From JBFWUW01 sp050247075 (GTDB lineage Bacteria > Planctomycetota > Planctomycetia > Pirellulales > JBFWUW01), in NCBI GenBank assembly GCA_050247075.1, contig JBFWUW010000063.1, forward strand, positions 1-42,188: 42,188 nt of DNA, read 5' to 3'. The position numbers and the translations under genes are program-made. A model generated the notes under the pieces. It saw nothing but the letters and a program-made list of their open reading frames with translations. It was not told where the DNA came from and searched no databases. Each line of letters opens with the position of its first letter. Within the stretch, counting starts at the first letter, position 1. Below, piece by piece: positions 7,657 through 15,997 of the stretch.

Positions 7657-8898
7657 TCAGCTTCCCTGGGGAGCCGGCGTTTCGGTGGCATCGGCCGGCA
7701 GATGGTGCCCCATTTTCTCGCGCTTGGTGGCCAAGTAACGGGCGTTGTGCTCGTTGACCGGCGGAATGATCCGCACCTGATCGACAACTTGCAGATCGTA
7801 GCCGCCAGAAACGGCCGCGTCGATCTTTTTGGGGTTGTTGGTCAACACGCGGATTTTGGTCAGCCCCAAGTCCTTGAGGAGTTGAATCCCCACGCCGTAG
7901 TCGCGGCTGTCGGCCTTATAGCCCAGCGCCAGATTGGCTTCCACGGTGTCCATGCCCTGGTCTTGCAGGGCATAAGCCTTGATCTTTTCGACCAGGCCAA
8001 TACCGCGGCCTTCCTGGGGCAAGTAAACGAGCACGCCGACCCCTTCGTGGGCGATCATTTCCAGGGCCATGTGCAACTGGTCGCCGCAATCGCACCGCAG
8101 CGAAGCCAGCAAGTCGCCCGTAAAACAAGACGAGTGCAGCCGCACCAGCGGAGCCTCGGCCTGGGCCAGGTCGCCCATGACAAACACCAACGGCTGCTGC
8201 GACTCGTACTTTACGCCATAGGCGATGAAGGTGCCTGGCCCGTACCGCGTGGGCAGTCTCGTCTCGGCGATGCGATAGACCAGTTTCTCGCGGAGGCGGC
8301 GGTAACGGATCAATTCCTCGATGGAGGTAATTTGCAACTGGTGTTTTTCGGCCAGATGAAACAGCCAGTCGCGATTGGCTCTGCCGCCGCGGTCGTCCAA
8401 GATTTCACAGACCACGCCGGCGGGTGACAACCCGGCCAGCCGCGCCAAATCGACGGCCGCCTCGGTATGGCCGGCGCGGCGGAGCACGCCCCCTTCCTTG
8501 GCCACAAGTGGAAAAACGTGGCCGGGCCGCACGAAATCGGCGGGCCGCGCCTGCGGATCGACAATCGCGGCAATCGTCAGGGCTTTTTCCTCGGCGGTAA
8601 TGCCCGTCTTGCAACCGCGGTGGTCGATAGGGACCGTAAAGTTGGTCCCCAGCGGGGCGGTGTTGGTCTCGACCATCAACGGCAAGTCAATCTGCTCGCG
8701 CACGGCCGGCAAGATCGGCACGCAAACCTGCCCCTTGCCATGCACCAGCATGAAATTGACGATCTCGGGCGAGATTTTTTCGGCCGCGCAGATCAGGTCC
8801 CCCTCGTTCTCGCGATCCTCGGCATCCACGACAATAATCATCTCGCCGCGGGCAATGGCCGCGATGGCCGCTTCAAGGGACGAGAAATTGTCGGGCAT
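7657..8898 (-). CDS. ribBA: Bifunctional riboflavin enzyme: DHBP synthase / GTP cyclohydrolase II
   Basis: Provides both branch substrates for riboflavin: 3,4-dihydroxy-2-butanone 4-phosphate from ribulose 5-phosphate, and the diaminopyrimidine from GTP. 413 residues, usual for RibBA. The RibB domain (about 1-205) shows EDRENEGDLI, GTNFTVPID, TGITAEEKALTI, RPGHVFPL and GHTEAAVDLARLAG. The RibA domain (about 206-400) shows the zinc site HSSCFTGDLLASLRCDCGDQL split as C-x10-C-x-C, PQEGRGIGL, KIKAYALQD and GMDTVEANLALG, ending LTNNPKK. Both halves look complete. No FMN riboswitch is apparent upstream. It is followed at once by the palindrome and dprA. A strong -10 box lies upstream at 8973-8978. 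Confidence 0.95.
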   Translation of the reverse strand: MPDNFSSLEAAIAAIARGEMIIVVDAEDRENEGDLICAAEKISPEIVNFMLVHGKGQVCVPILPAVREQIDLPLMVETNTAPLGTNFTVPIDHRGCKTGITAEEKALTIAAIVDPQARPADFVRPGHVFPLVAKEGGVLRRAGHTEAAVDLARLAGLSPAGVVCEILDDRGGRANRDWLFHLAEKHQLQITSIEELIRYRRLREKLVYRIAETRLPTRYGPGTFIAYGVKYESQQPLVFVMGDLAQAEAPLVRLHSSCFTGDLLASLRCDCGDQLHMALEMIAHEGVGVLVYLPQEGRGIGLVEKIKAYALQDQGMDTVEANLALGYKADSRDYGVGIQLLKDLGLTKIRVLTNNPKKIDAAVSGGYDLQVVDQVRIIPPVNEHNARYLATKREKMGHHLPADATETPAPQGS

Positions 8899-8972
8899 GA
8901 ACGGCTCTAAGGGATAAGGTGCGATACGGTTGCTGAGGGCGTCAGGTTTCGCCTTTAATGCCCTTATCCGGT

Positions 8973-9001
8973 ATTATAGACGAACCGCGCGGTCTCGACA
9001 G
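8973..9001 (-). promoter_or_regulatory. Candidate promoter of ribBA
   Basis: A perfect TATAAT lies on the minus strand (8978 to 8973). Seventeen bases upstream is CTGTCG, which matches three of six -35 positions. It would give a leader of roughly 65-70 bases before the ATG at 8898. Sequence match only. Confidence 0.45.
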
Positions 9002-9124
9002 GGACCCGGCGCGAACATGCCGCATGCGAATCTGGCAACCAAACTTGCCTTGCGTCGATTGACGAGTTGTGTGGCGAACAAAGAACATCGAAAGCTTGTC
9101 ATACGGAAGCCACGGATAGGAGTG

Positions 9125-10141
9125 ATGGCAGTGCAAGAAAGTCATCGCGAGGTCTCCTCAACCCTTGCGCCTCTCTCTCGAAGGGGAGAGGGGAGCAAGT
9201 GTCTCGCGTTTCGAACTTGCCGCGCTGTGGCACGCTGGATCGGATTCGATGGCACAGTGTGCTCACTGGCTATCGCCTTGGCGGCTGGCTGTTGTCTGAC
9301 GAAGGCTGGCCTGGCCCAGTCGGAAGGCCCGCGGCCGCAATATTTAAAGAACGTGATTTATGCCAAACAGGGGGACGAGGAACTGGAGGCCGACGTCTTT
9401 CTGCCCTTGGGAGAAGGTCCGCACCCGGGCGTATTGCTGGTGCATGGCGGAGCCTGGTCTCGCGGCCACAAGAGTGAAATGAAGTTCGTGGGCAAATTGT
9501 TGGCGGACCAAGGCTACACGGCCGTTTCGATCAACTATCGGCTGGCCCCAAAGCACCCTTTTCCGGCGCAACTGGAGGACTGCCAGACCGCGGTACGCTG
9601 GATGCGAAGCAATGCCCGCCAGTACAAGATCGACCCGCGGCGCGTGGGCGGGTATGGCTACTCGGCGGGGGGCAACCTGGTGGCATTGCTGGCCACCATG
9701 GAACACGCACCGGCGGCGGCCGAGACGACCAACGAGTTGCCGGCCCCCAGCACCCGCTTGCAGGCGGTTGTGTGTGGCGGCACGCCGTTCGATTTTCGTG
9801 GCATGGACGACGACGACCGGTTGCTGACCTATTGGTTGGGGACCACGCGGCGCGAACGGCCCGGCTACTACCGGCTGGCGTCACCCGCCGCTTTTGTCAC
9901 GGCCGACGACCCCCCCTTCTTGCTGTTTCACGGGCAGAAAGACCAACTGGTCGATCCGGCCTCGTCGCGCAACATGTTAACCACCTTGCGGCGTGCCGGT
10001 GTGCCGGCTGACATGTTTGAACTGGAGGAACAAGGCCACATGCAAGCCATGTTCAACCGCCAGGCCCCCGTCTCTTGCCTGGAGTTTTTCGATCGCTATC
10101 TCAAATTGGCACCGCCCAAAGCGCAGGCTGCCGCGCCGTGA
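9125..10141 (+). CDS. Exported alpha/beta-hydrolase (BD-FAE-like esterase/lipase family)
   Basis: About 338 residues from the ATG at 9125. The hydrolase core has the oxyanion-hole block LLVHGGAWSRGH (HGG near 107-109), INYRLAPKHPFPAQLEDC typical of the acetyl-esterase/BD-FAE group (read in two pieces), nucleophile GYSAGG with Ser180, the acid block LLFHGQKDQLVD and a C-terminal His in EEQGHMQ. It probably cleaves short acyl esters on extracellular substrates. A hydrophobic stretch (CSLAIALAAGCCL, ending GLAQ) fits a signal peptide or a lipoprotein-like N-terminus. The start is uncertain: codons after 9125 translate a CTCTCTC/GGGGAGAGG repeat, so the GTG at 9227, directly before the signal peptide, may be the real start. 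It is divergent from ribBA. Confidence 0.82.
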   Translation: MAVQESHREVSSTLAPLSRRGEGSKCLAFRTCRAVARWIGFDGTVCSLAIALAAGCCLTKAGLAQSEGPRPQYLKNVIYAKQGDEELEADVFLPLGEGPHPGVLLVHGGAWSRGHKSEMKFVGKLLADQGYTAVSINYRLAPKHPFPAQLEDCQTAVRWMRSNARQYKIDPRRVGGYGYSAGGNLVALLATMEHAPAAAETTNELPAPSTRLQAVVCGGTPFDFRGMDDDDRLLTYWLGTTRRERPGYYRLASPAAFVTADDPPFLLFHGQKDQLVDPASSRNMLTTLRRAGVPADMFELEEQGHMQAMFNRQAPVSCLEFFDRYLKLAPPKAQAAAP

Positions 10142-10153
10142 ACCCTATCCGTA

Positions 10154-10175
10154 TGTAGGAGCCGTCTCGGACGGC
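10154..10175. repeat. Small palindromic repeat after the hydrolase gene
   Basis: GCCGTC-TCG-GACGGC (10161-10175) is a perfect stem-loop preceded by TGTAGGAG, the same lead-in as the larger palindrome at 17795-17864. It may be a fragment of that family. A TTTT occurs about ten bases later, too far for a typical intrinsic terminator. Confidence 0.4.
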
Positions 10176-10242
10176 GATCGTACGCTTTTAAATTGCTAGG
10201 ACTGAATCGCGCGGCCCGCTCCCCTCCCTAAAGACAACCCGC

Positions 10243-11085
10243 ATGGCCTTGGAACGTGAAGAGTACGTCGAACAAGCCTACCTGTTTCGCGCGCTAGCGG
10301 ATCGCATGACGCAATCGGTGGCGACGCAAGACCTGATGCTCGGCATTCGCGAGGAACTGCTGGCCACCACCAAATTGCCGCTGGCCGTGCAATTCATGGT
10401 GGGCGAACTCAAGCTGCAAGGCGTGCTGGCCCCGGCCATGGCCAAATTGTCGCATTACTTCACGCCGTTTCAAACTTACGTCATGGCCGAGGCCGAAAGC
10501 GAGAGCGGCCGGTTTGACTTTGGCGTGGCCCTGGAAGTGCTGCATCGCGAGGCTGCCTATCGGGCCGAGGGTTGTTCGCCTCAGGGGATTTTTCTGTATC
10601 AGTTTGAGGTTCTCTGCCGCAACCGGCTGGGCTACGACAAGGGCATTGCCGCCATCGCCGCCGACCCGGCCTACGACGCCGACTGGCGGGAATGGCTGAT
10701 GGTGGTGCGGCGGCAAGTCGGCCTGGTCGATCTGTCCGACCTGGTTTACGTCCGCAGCGGCTTTTACCTCAAGCAAAGGCAGCAGCAAACCGGTCTGGCC
10801 GCCGAGCCGGAAAAGCCGGTGCTGTTTGGCGAGAAAGAGGGACGCATCGCCTTTGCCAATCGCCATAAGGATCCGCTGTACCTGTTTGCCGCCTTGCAGC
10901 GGCACCTGAACTATCCGCAAGTTCCGCGGCATAAGCCGGTCGATGAATCGCGGCAGATGATACCATTGCTGATGCGCCGCATGGAGCGGGTGGAAATGCG
11001 TATCAAGCTGCTGGAGGAAGAAGGCAAAGGAGGAATCGACCTCAACAAGTTGTACGGCCAAATGCGCGATCTGGCGGATGAGTGA
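10243..11085 (+). CDS. Conserved-looking cytoplasmic protein of unknown function
   Basis: 280 residues. I do not recognise a named domain; the sequence type is one I associate with planctomycete hypothetical proteins. It is rich in helices and acidic/basic pairs, with no signal peptide or membrane span. Residues 1-80 begin LEREEYVEQAYLFRALADR and look like a helical bundle. About 100-180 contain FLYQFEVLCRNRLGYDKG and a WREWLMVVRRQVGLVDLSD run. The last 45 residues (MRRMERVEMRIKLLEEE and on) are coiled-coil-like. No good Shine-Dalgarno site is seen. It stands alone between two exported-protein genes on the same strand. Codon use looks normal for the window, so the gene is likely real. Confidence 0.72.
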   Translation: MALEREEYVEQAYLFRALADRMTQSVATQDLMLGIREELLATTKLPLAVQFMVGELKLQGVLAPAMAKLSHYFTPFQTYVMAEAESESGRFDFGVALEVLHREAAYRAEGCSPQGIFLYQFEVLCRNRLGYDKGIAAIAADPAYDADWREWLMVVRRQVGLVDLSDLVYVRSGFYLKQRQQQTGLAAEPEKPVLFGEKEGRIAFANRHKDPLYLFAALQRHLNYPQVPRHKPVDESRQMIPLLMRRMERVEMRIKLLEEEGKGGIDLNKLYGQMRDLADE

Positions 11086-11268
11086 CCCAGCCGCAAGACT
11101 CCTGCCTTGCCGGCTTGACGCGAAACTTGCCGACCATGCTAGCGGCGGTTGCCAGGCATGGACCATCGAGCACGGTTCAAGCGACATTGCAGGTGCCATG
11201 TCGCTACGACCGTGTTGCCTTGATAGAATAACCGAGTGGGCCGACCGTTGTTCCAGCGAGGATTTTCC

Positions 11269-12573
11269 ATGAAATCGCACCATTTCACCCGCCGTACTTT
11301 TCTTCGCGGGGCAGGCGTGACGATGGCCTTGCCCTGGCTGGAATCGCTACCGGTCTGGGGAGACGAAACCGCCGCCTCCCGGCCGGGTAGCTCGGCGCCG
11401 GTGCGGCTGGGGGTGTTGTTTAGCGGCAACGGCTTTCACAGCAAGGAGTGGTGGGCCAAGGGTGAAGGCTCGTCGATGGAACTGGGCCAGGTGCTCGCCC
11501 CGCTGGCCGATTACCGCCAAAAAATGCTGTTCATTCGCGGGCTGTTCAATGCCGAGGCCCAAAAAGGGAACATCCACAGTTCGCAGACCGGCAATTTGCT
11601 GTCGGGCGCACCGCTGGCCGCCGGCGGAGAGATTCGCTCGGGCACCAGCATCGACCAGTTGGTGGCCCAGTTGCACGGCAATTCGACCAAGGTTTCCAGT
11701 CTGGTACTGGGCTGCGAAAAGTCGAACCCGTCGGTGCATAAGAACTATTCGATGCTCTACAGTTCGCACATTTCTTGGACATCACCCACCACTCCAACGC
11801 CCCTGGAACTGTACCCAGCGCTGGCATTTGACCGGCTGTTTAAGGACGAGGTGCAGAAAGGCGACCAAAGCGTGCTGGATGCCGTCTTGGAGGACGCGGG
11901 CGATTTTCGCCGCCAGGTCAGCACCGCCGACCAGCGCAAGCTGGACGAATACCTGGATAGCGTGCGGGAAGTCGAGCAGCGTATTGAGCGGGCCGGCCAG
12001 CAAGGCCAACTACAAGGCTGGCGGCCAACCTTGGACAAGCCCAACATGGCCCGCCCCGCCGACGGCATTCCCCAGGACATTGCCGAGCATATGAGGCTGA
12101 TGTGCGACATTCTGGTCCTTGGCTTCCAGACCGATACCACCCGCGTTTCGACGTTGAAGCTGAACAACGACCACAGCTCGCTCCGTTTTCCGCACTTGGG
12201 TGTCGATTACATGATCCACCACTTGCTGTCGCACTCCGACACGGCCGACTGGCTGAAAGTCAACCAGTTCTTCTTGCGGCAATTGGGCTACATCGCCGGA
12301 AAGCTGGACGCCATCCAAGAGGGAGAACGGACCGCTCTGGACAATTCGATGCTGCTTTACTGTTCCAGCATGTTGACAGGCAACCACGACGCCACCAATC
12401 TGCCGGTGGTGTTGTTGGGCGGCGGGGGCGGCCAAATCCAAGGGGGCCGCGTGCTGGACTACTTGGGAAAACCCAATCGCAAAATGTGCAGCCTGGACCT
12501 GTCGATGCTCGACAAGTGCGGCATTCAGCTGGACGAATTCGGCGACTCCCGCGAGCGGCTGGAAGAAGTTTAG
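11269..12573 (+). CDS. DUF1552 (HXXSHH) exported protein with Tat-like signal
   Basis: 434 residues. The N-terminus has a twin-arginine pattern (FTRRTFLRGAG) followed by VTMALPWLESLP, as is usual for this planctomycete-rich family. FSGNGFHSKEWW, FIRGLFN, the HSSQTGNLLSG block and SSHISWTSPTTPTPLELYP (in two pieces) are typical. HHLLSHS near the last third is the motif that gives the family its name. The biochemical role is unknown; relatives are usually encoded next to cytochrome-type DUF1592/DUF1587 proteins, but no such partner is present in this window. ATG at 11269 has GAGG seven bases upstream; the longer GTG start at 11236 lacks support. The stop is followed by heptamer repeats. Confidence 0.88.
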   Translation: MKSHHFTRRTFLRGAGVTMALPWLESLPVWGDETAASRPGSSAPVRLGVLFSGNGFHSKEWWAKGEGSSMELGQVLAPLADYRQKMLFIRGLFNAEAQKGNIHSSQTGNLLSGAPLAAGGEIRSGTSIDQLVAQLHGNSTKVSSLVLGCEKSNPSVHKNYSMLYSSHISWTSPTTPTPLELYPALAFDRLFKDEVQKGDQSVLDAVLEDAGDFRRQVSTADQRKLDEYLDSVREVEQRIERAGQQGQLQGWRPTLDKPNMARPADGIPQDIAEHMRLMCDILVLGFQTDTTRVSTLKLNNDHSSLRFPHLGVDYMIHHLLSHSDTADWLKVNQFFLRQLGYIAGKLDAIQEGERTALDNSMLLYCSSMLTGNHDATNLPVVLLGGGGGQIQGGRVLDYLGKPNRKMCSLDLSMLDKCGIQLDEFGDSRERLEEV

Positions 12574-12613
12574 AAGCAAGGCGAAAGGCTAAGTCTGTTT
12601 CCTGCCGTGGTCA

Positions 12614-12648
12614 GCTTTCATCCTTCTGCCTTCATCCTTCATCCTTTC
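12614..12648. repeat. Heptanucleotide array, five units
   Basis: Successive seven-base units read GCTTTCA, TCCTTCT, GCCTTCA, TCCTTCA, TCCTTTC. They supply, on the minus strand, the last codons (KDEG) and the TGA stop of the gene at 12632. The same unit types recur at 17865-17913 and 27091-27122. Confidence 0.65.
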
Positions 12649-14173
12649 CCCCCTCCGCCTGGCGGCGGCGGAGTTCGGCCAGATCGCTTTCTAACTGGCC
12701 GATAATCTCATAGGCCGAGGTGATGCCCTTGGCTTGCTCTTGCTTGCGAATGGCGCGCCGCTCGGCCGAAACGTTGCGATCGTGGTAGTAGTAGCCATAC
12801 TCCGAGCCGTAGGTGCTGCCGTAGCCGTAATAGCCCGACATCCCCACACCCGACCGCGAGTAGCCGGCCACGGTCGGCTCGCTATACACCTGCGACTCGC
12901 GAGCACTCGACTGAATGCCGATGCCGCGCACCGCCGTGCCCGCCTGCCGCAATTGGCCGGCGGCATGCAGGCCAAAACGCGAGACTTCGTCATCGACGCC
13001 CGACGTGGACAGGCTTTCAATCTTGCGGGCGTACTGCGTCAGCCAAACGCCATACTGGGCGATGGTCTTGGCGTTCTTGCGGGTGGCAATGTCCGAGACC
13101 AGCGTACCAACGCGGTTGAGATACTTCTCCGTCGCGTCCGCCTTCAGCTTTTCCAGCGATTCGCTGGTGGGGGGCGCCTTGTCGGGCTTGGCGGTGGCGA
13201 CTTCATCCACATGCGACGAGGGGCCAACCACCAGCGTCATCAGTTGCCGCATGCCGGCGGGACTCATGTCGCCTTCCAGGTAGACGTGCTTATCCTTTAG
13301 GCTGACCTTCCAATCCTCGAAGTCGTCGATCATCACACCGCGATTCTTAATGGCGGCCAACAGCAACGGCTTGGCCAGCTTGCCCAGCGGGGCGGTGGAC
13401 GTGTTGAAATCGACCTTGATCTTGGCGTGCGGCTTGTCGCGAAAGACAATCCCCAGCATGACGCCGCGCAGCCCAGACACGACTTCTGCCAGAGCCTTGA
13501 CATCTCCCTTGCCTTCCTTGACGACTTCCGAGTCACTCAGGCTGCGTTCGGCGAATTCCTCGGAAACAACGTAGGCCAGGTCGATGGCCAGGATCATCTC
13601 CGTCCCTCGAAACTCCACGTAGTTGGCGGCCTCTTCCAAGTAGGGAGAAAGCGATCCCCCTTTATCGGCGTCGGATCGCTTGACCCAACGCCCCACTTGC
13701 TGCCGGTTGGCGGGTTGCATCTGGCCCAGCAGCTTGGGGCCAAACTGCACCAGGTAAGAATCGTCGCGGAAGGCGGCCGCCGGATGGCTGCCGACCTGGT
13801 CGCGCGTCCCTTCATGCGACTTAACGATATTGTCAAAGTCGGGCGTGTCTTGCAGTTCGACCACGGTGGCTTCCCACATGGGGTGCATCGTTTCAAAGTC
13901 GATCTGCGAGGCCTGCACGAACCGAGTAGCATGGGGCGGCAGCGTGACCATGCCCGACTCAAAGGCCTCGCTGAGCTTTGTCTTCCAATCGCGGGCCTTG
14001 GCCACCGGGCTTTCCAAGGTCTTTTCGACGTTAATCAGCACCATGGCGTTGGCACCCGCCGGCGTGCGCTGGATCAACTCCTCAAAGCCATGCTGGCCCC
14101 AAGCCAAACTGGCCGACAGCAAGGCGGCCACGGGTACAAGCATCGAAAACAATCGGCAGCCGCGAATAGTCAT
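12632..14173 (-). CDS. Large exported protein of unknown function with Gly/Tyr-rich segment
   Basis: 513 residues with a clear signal peptide (RLFSMLVPVAALLSASLAWG). I recognise no enzymatic domain. About 25-330 look globular, with strands such as YLVQFG and EMILAIDLAYVVSEEFAE and a VMLGIVFRDKPHAKIKVDFN stretch. About 331-420 are helical and charged. About 440-470 form a low-complexity Gly/Tyr/Ser region (GMSGYYGYGSTYGSEYGYYY). The last 45 residues are a charged coiled-coil-like helix. The terminal KDEG and the stop are encoded by a heptanucleotide repeat, so the original C-terminus may have differed. It is convergent with the DUF1552 gene. It is probably periplasmic. Confidence 0.75.
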   Translation of the reverse strand: MTIRGCRLFSMLVPVAALLSASLAWGQHGFEELIQRTPAGANAMVLINVEKTLESPVAKARDWKTKLSEAFESGMVTLPPHATRFVQASQIDFETMHPMWEATVVELQDTPDFDNIVKSHEGTRDQVGSHPAAAFRDDSYLVQFGPKLLGQMQPANRQQVGRWVKRSDADKGGSLSPYLEEAANYVEFRGTEMILAIDLAYVVSEEFAERSLSDSEVVKEGKGDVKALAEVVSGLRGVMLGIVFRDKPHAKIKVDFNTSTAPLGKLAKPLLLAAIKNRGVMIDDFEDWKVSLKDKHVYLEGDMSPAGMRQLMTLVVGPSSHVDEVATAKPDKAPPTSESLEKLKADATEKYLNRVGTLVSDIATRKNAKTIAQYGVWLTQYARKIESLSTSGVDDEVSRFGLHAAGQLRQAGTAVRGIGIQSSARESQVYSEPTVAGYSRSGVGMSGYYGYGSTYGSEYGYYYHDRNVSAERRAIRKQEQAKGITSAYEIIGQLESDLAELRRRQAEGGKDEG

Positions 14174-14259
14174 TGGTCAAATCCCGATTAGGAGCCAAGA
14201 TGTGGTTGTCTGGTCAACAATCGCCCATGATTAGGCGACTATTGATCGTAACCAGCCAG

Positions 14260-14410
14260 GTAGAGTGGGACAAGCGGCTAGCGACCGGCCACTGAAACAC
14301 GGTTTGTCCGCGATGTCCCACCGAATGCGGCTGCCTGCATGGATCATGGTGGGACATCGCGGTTCGGCCACAAGAGAATGGCCTGTCGATTGCCGCTTGT
14401 CCCACCCTAC
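14260..14410. mobile_element. MITE-like element with 19-bp terminal inverted repeats
   Basis: The left end (14260-14278, GTAGAGTGGGACAAGCGGC) and the reverse complement of the right end (14392-14410) match at 18 of 19 positions. An inner inverted pair CGCGATGTCCCACC / GGTGGGACATCGCG lies inside. There is no coding capacity. TA sits just inside each edge (14261-14262 and 14408-14409), which would suit a TA target duplication as in Tc1/mariner or IS630 relatives. The right end contains the stop codon of the lipase gene. Confidence 0.65.
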
Positions 14411-15261
14411 TTTTCATCGTCCAGCAATTTGCGGTAGTTGTCCATGAAGTGCGACGAGACCACCGACTGCAAATGCTTCCAGAATTCGTTGATCTTGTTC
14501 CCCTCCAACATGCCGTTGATCGTCCGTTTGGCGAATTGGCCAAACATCTCCGCCGAGGATGACGCGCCTGGCCCCACTCCCAGGGCGATCTCCTTGTCCA
14601 CATGGCCGTAGTCGTTGGCGATCAGGCTGATCGTGGGGAGCTTGGGAACAGGGTCCGACCCATTCACCACGCGGTAGATTTTGCCTTTCAACTCCACGTC
14701 GAACGCCTTCGAGGCCGCTACGTTGCCGATCATCGGCGCGCCAAACGTATAGACCTGGTGGACGCTGACAAATTTGCGCTGAAACAGCCAGGCCGACAGG
14801 GCCGCCAACGCGCCCCCCAGGCTATGGCCGGTGATCCATAAGGGACGGTCCGACCGCTTCAATTCCGCCTGCACGCCGGCAAACACCGGGTCCCAGATTT
14901 CGGCCAGGGCGTTGATGAATCCCTGGTGGAAGCGGGCACCCACGCCGGCCGCGATGAAGTCCGTCCCCAGCCGGCCCTTGGGGACAATCAGCAAGTTCAC
15001 GGCATCGGTCAGCAGGCAGTCCTTCAAGGCATCGAAGGCCAGGCCTGTCTCGGTACCGCGAAACGCCAGCACCACATGGTCGGGGTTCTGGGCAATGTAG
15101 GCCTGGGTATTGTCGACACTGATCAATTTGGCATCCAGCCCCAGTTCTTTTTTGTACGCGGCCTTTCCCTCGTCCTGAGGCAAGTATGCCAGGCCCGCCG
15201 CCACGCCCAAGAACCTGGCATTTCGAATATCGCCAAAAGAGTCTTCGTGGAGTTCGAGCAT
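14407..15261 (-). CDS. Class 3 lipase family protein
   Basis: 284 residues. Alpha/beta-hydrolase of the fungal-type (Lipase_3) family. HVVLAFRGTE is the family strand-turn that forms part of the oxyanion hole. ITGHSLGGALA holds the nucleophile Ser147, with VYTFGAPMIGN after it. Asp203 in VNGSDPVPKLP and His271 in SSHFMDNY fit the rest of the triad. It hydrolyses acylglycerols or phospholipid esters; the true substrate is unknown. No signal peptide is visible, so the protein is cytoplasmic or exported by another route. The stop codon (TAG, 14407-14409) lies in the terminal repeat of the MITE-like element, so the last residues LLDDEK may have been trimmed or changed by insertion. Confidence 0.85.
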   Translation of the reverse strand: MLELHEDSFGDIRNARFLGVAAGLAYLPQDEGKAAYKKELGLDAKLISVDNTQAYIAQNPDHVVLAFRGTETGLAFDALKDCLLTDAVNLLIVPKGRLGTDFIAAGVGARFHQGFINALAEIWDPVFAGVQAELKRSDRPLWITGHSLGGALAALSAWLFQRKFVSVHQVYTFGAPMIGNVAASKAFDVELKGKIYRVVNGSDPVPKLPTISLIANDYGHVDKEIALGVGPGASSSAEMFGQFAKRTINGMLEGNKINEFWKHLQSVVSSHFMDNYRKLLDDEK

Positions 15262-15328
15262 GGCACACCTGCCTGATGTTGGAAGGGAAAGATAAGAGGC
15301 GTCTGGCGGCCAATCCGGCCGGCCACGC

Positions 15329-15943
15329 CTATTTTAACGCCATGCGGCCTTCGCGTTTGGCTTTCCAGGCCCGCACGGTCTTGGAGGCGACCTCGGTTTC
15401 GCGGAGATCCAACTTCATCAGGCTCTCTTTCTCCAGCAGATGTTGGCGAAAGCCATCGTCGGTGATGGCCGTGCGGGACAGTCGCAGATCCTCCAGCTTG
15501 GGCAGCACGGCCAGCGCGGCCAGTCCGGCGTCGGTGACTTTCGTGCCGTTGAGATCGACTTCGCGCAGATTGGGCATGCCGGCCAGCAGTTGCAGCGTTT
15601 CATCGGTCACGTCGGGGTTGGCCATTTGCAGCACCGCCGCCTGCCGCCGCTGAGATAGCACCGGACCGTAATCTTGCCGGTCCCAGCCCGTCAGGGTGAG
15701 GTGGATCTCGCCGTCCACCGTTTTCTGGTACGGGCCCAGGTCGAGCGGCATCAGCCAGCCAATGATGATTGGCCCGACCATCAGCGCCAGCGCCGCCGCC
15801 ATCAGCCCCAGCGGCCACCGCAAGCGGCCCCACGGCACCTTGCCGAACACGGCCCACCCAATCACCCACAGCAGCCACGGCACGGCGGCCAGGGCCAGCA
15901 CCGTCCCCAAGACAATCGCCGCGCCGCCAAATTGTTCCAACAT
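15329..15943 (-). CDS. Membrane-anchored leucine-rich-repeat protein
   Basis: 204 residues. Two hydrophobic segments at about 7-33 (VLGTVLALAAVPWLLWVIGW) and 45-66 (LGLMAAALALMVGPIIIGWL) anchor the protein. The C-terminal half (about 105-190) carries repeats of the planctomycete LRR type: DETLQLLAGMPNLREVDL, NGTKVTDAGLAALAVLPKLE and LRLSRTAITDDGF. LRRs bind proteins; the ligand is unknown. It follows the lipase gene on the same strand with 67 bases between them and may be co-transcribed with recJ and its neighbours. The Shine-Dalgarno site is weak (GGTGG). Confidence 0.78.
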   Translation of the reverse strand: MLEQFGGAAIVLGTVLALAAVPWLLWVIGWAVFGKVPWGRLRWPLGLMAAALALMVGPIIIGWLMPLDLGPYQKTVDGEIHLTLTGWDRQDYGPVLSQRRQAAVLQMANPDVTDETLQLLAGMPNLREVDLNGTKVTDAGLAALAVLPKLEDLRLSRTAITDDGFRQHLLEKESLMKLDLRETEVASKTVRAWKAKREGRMALK

Positions 15944-15997
15944 AGATGGTCCACCAGAAGAATTGATTTACCTGTCGGAGGCGATTCCATCATTGCT

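Noticed and set aside
8899..9000. FMN riboswitch upstream of ribBA
   Set aside because: None of the conserved RFN blocks is visible in the leader.
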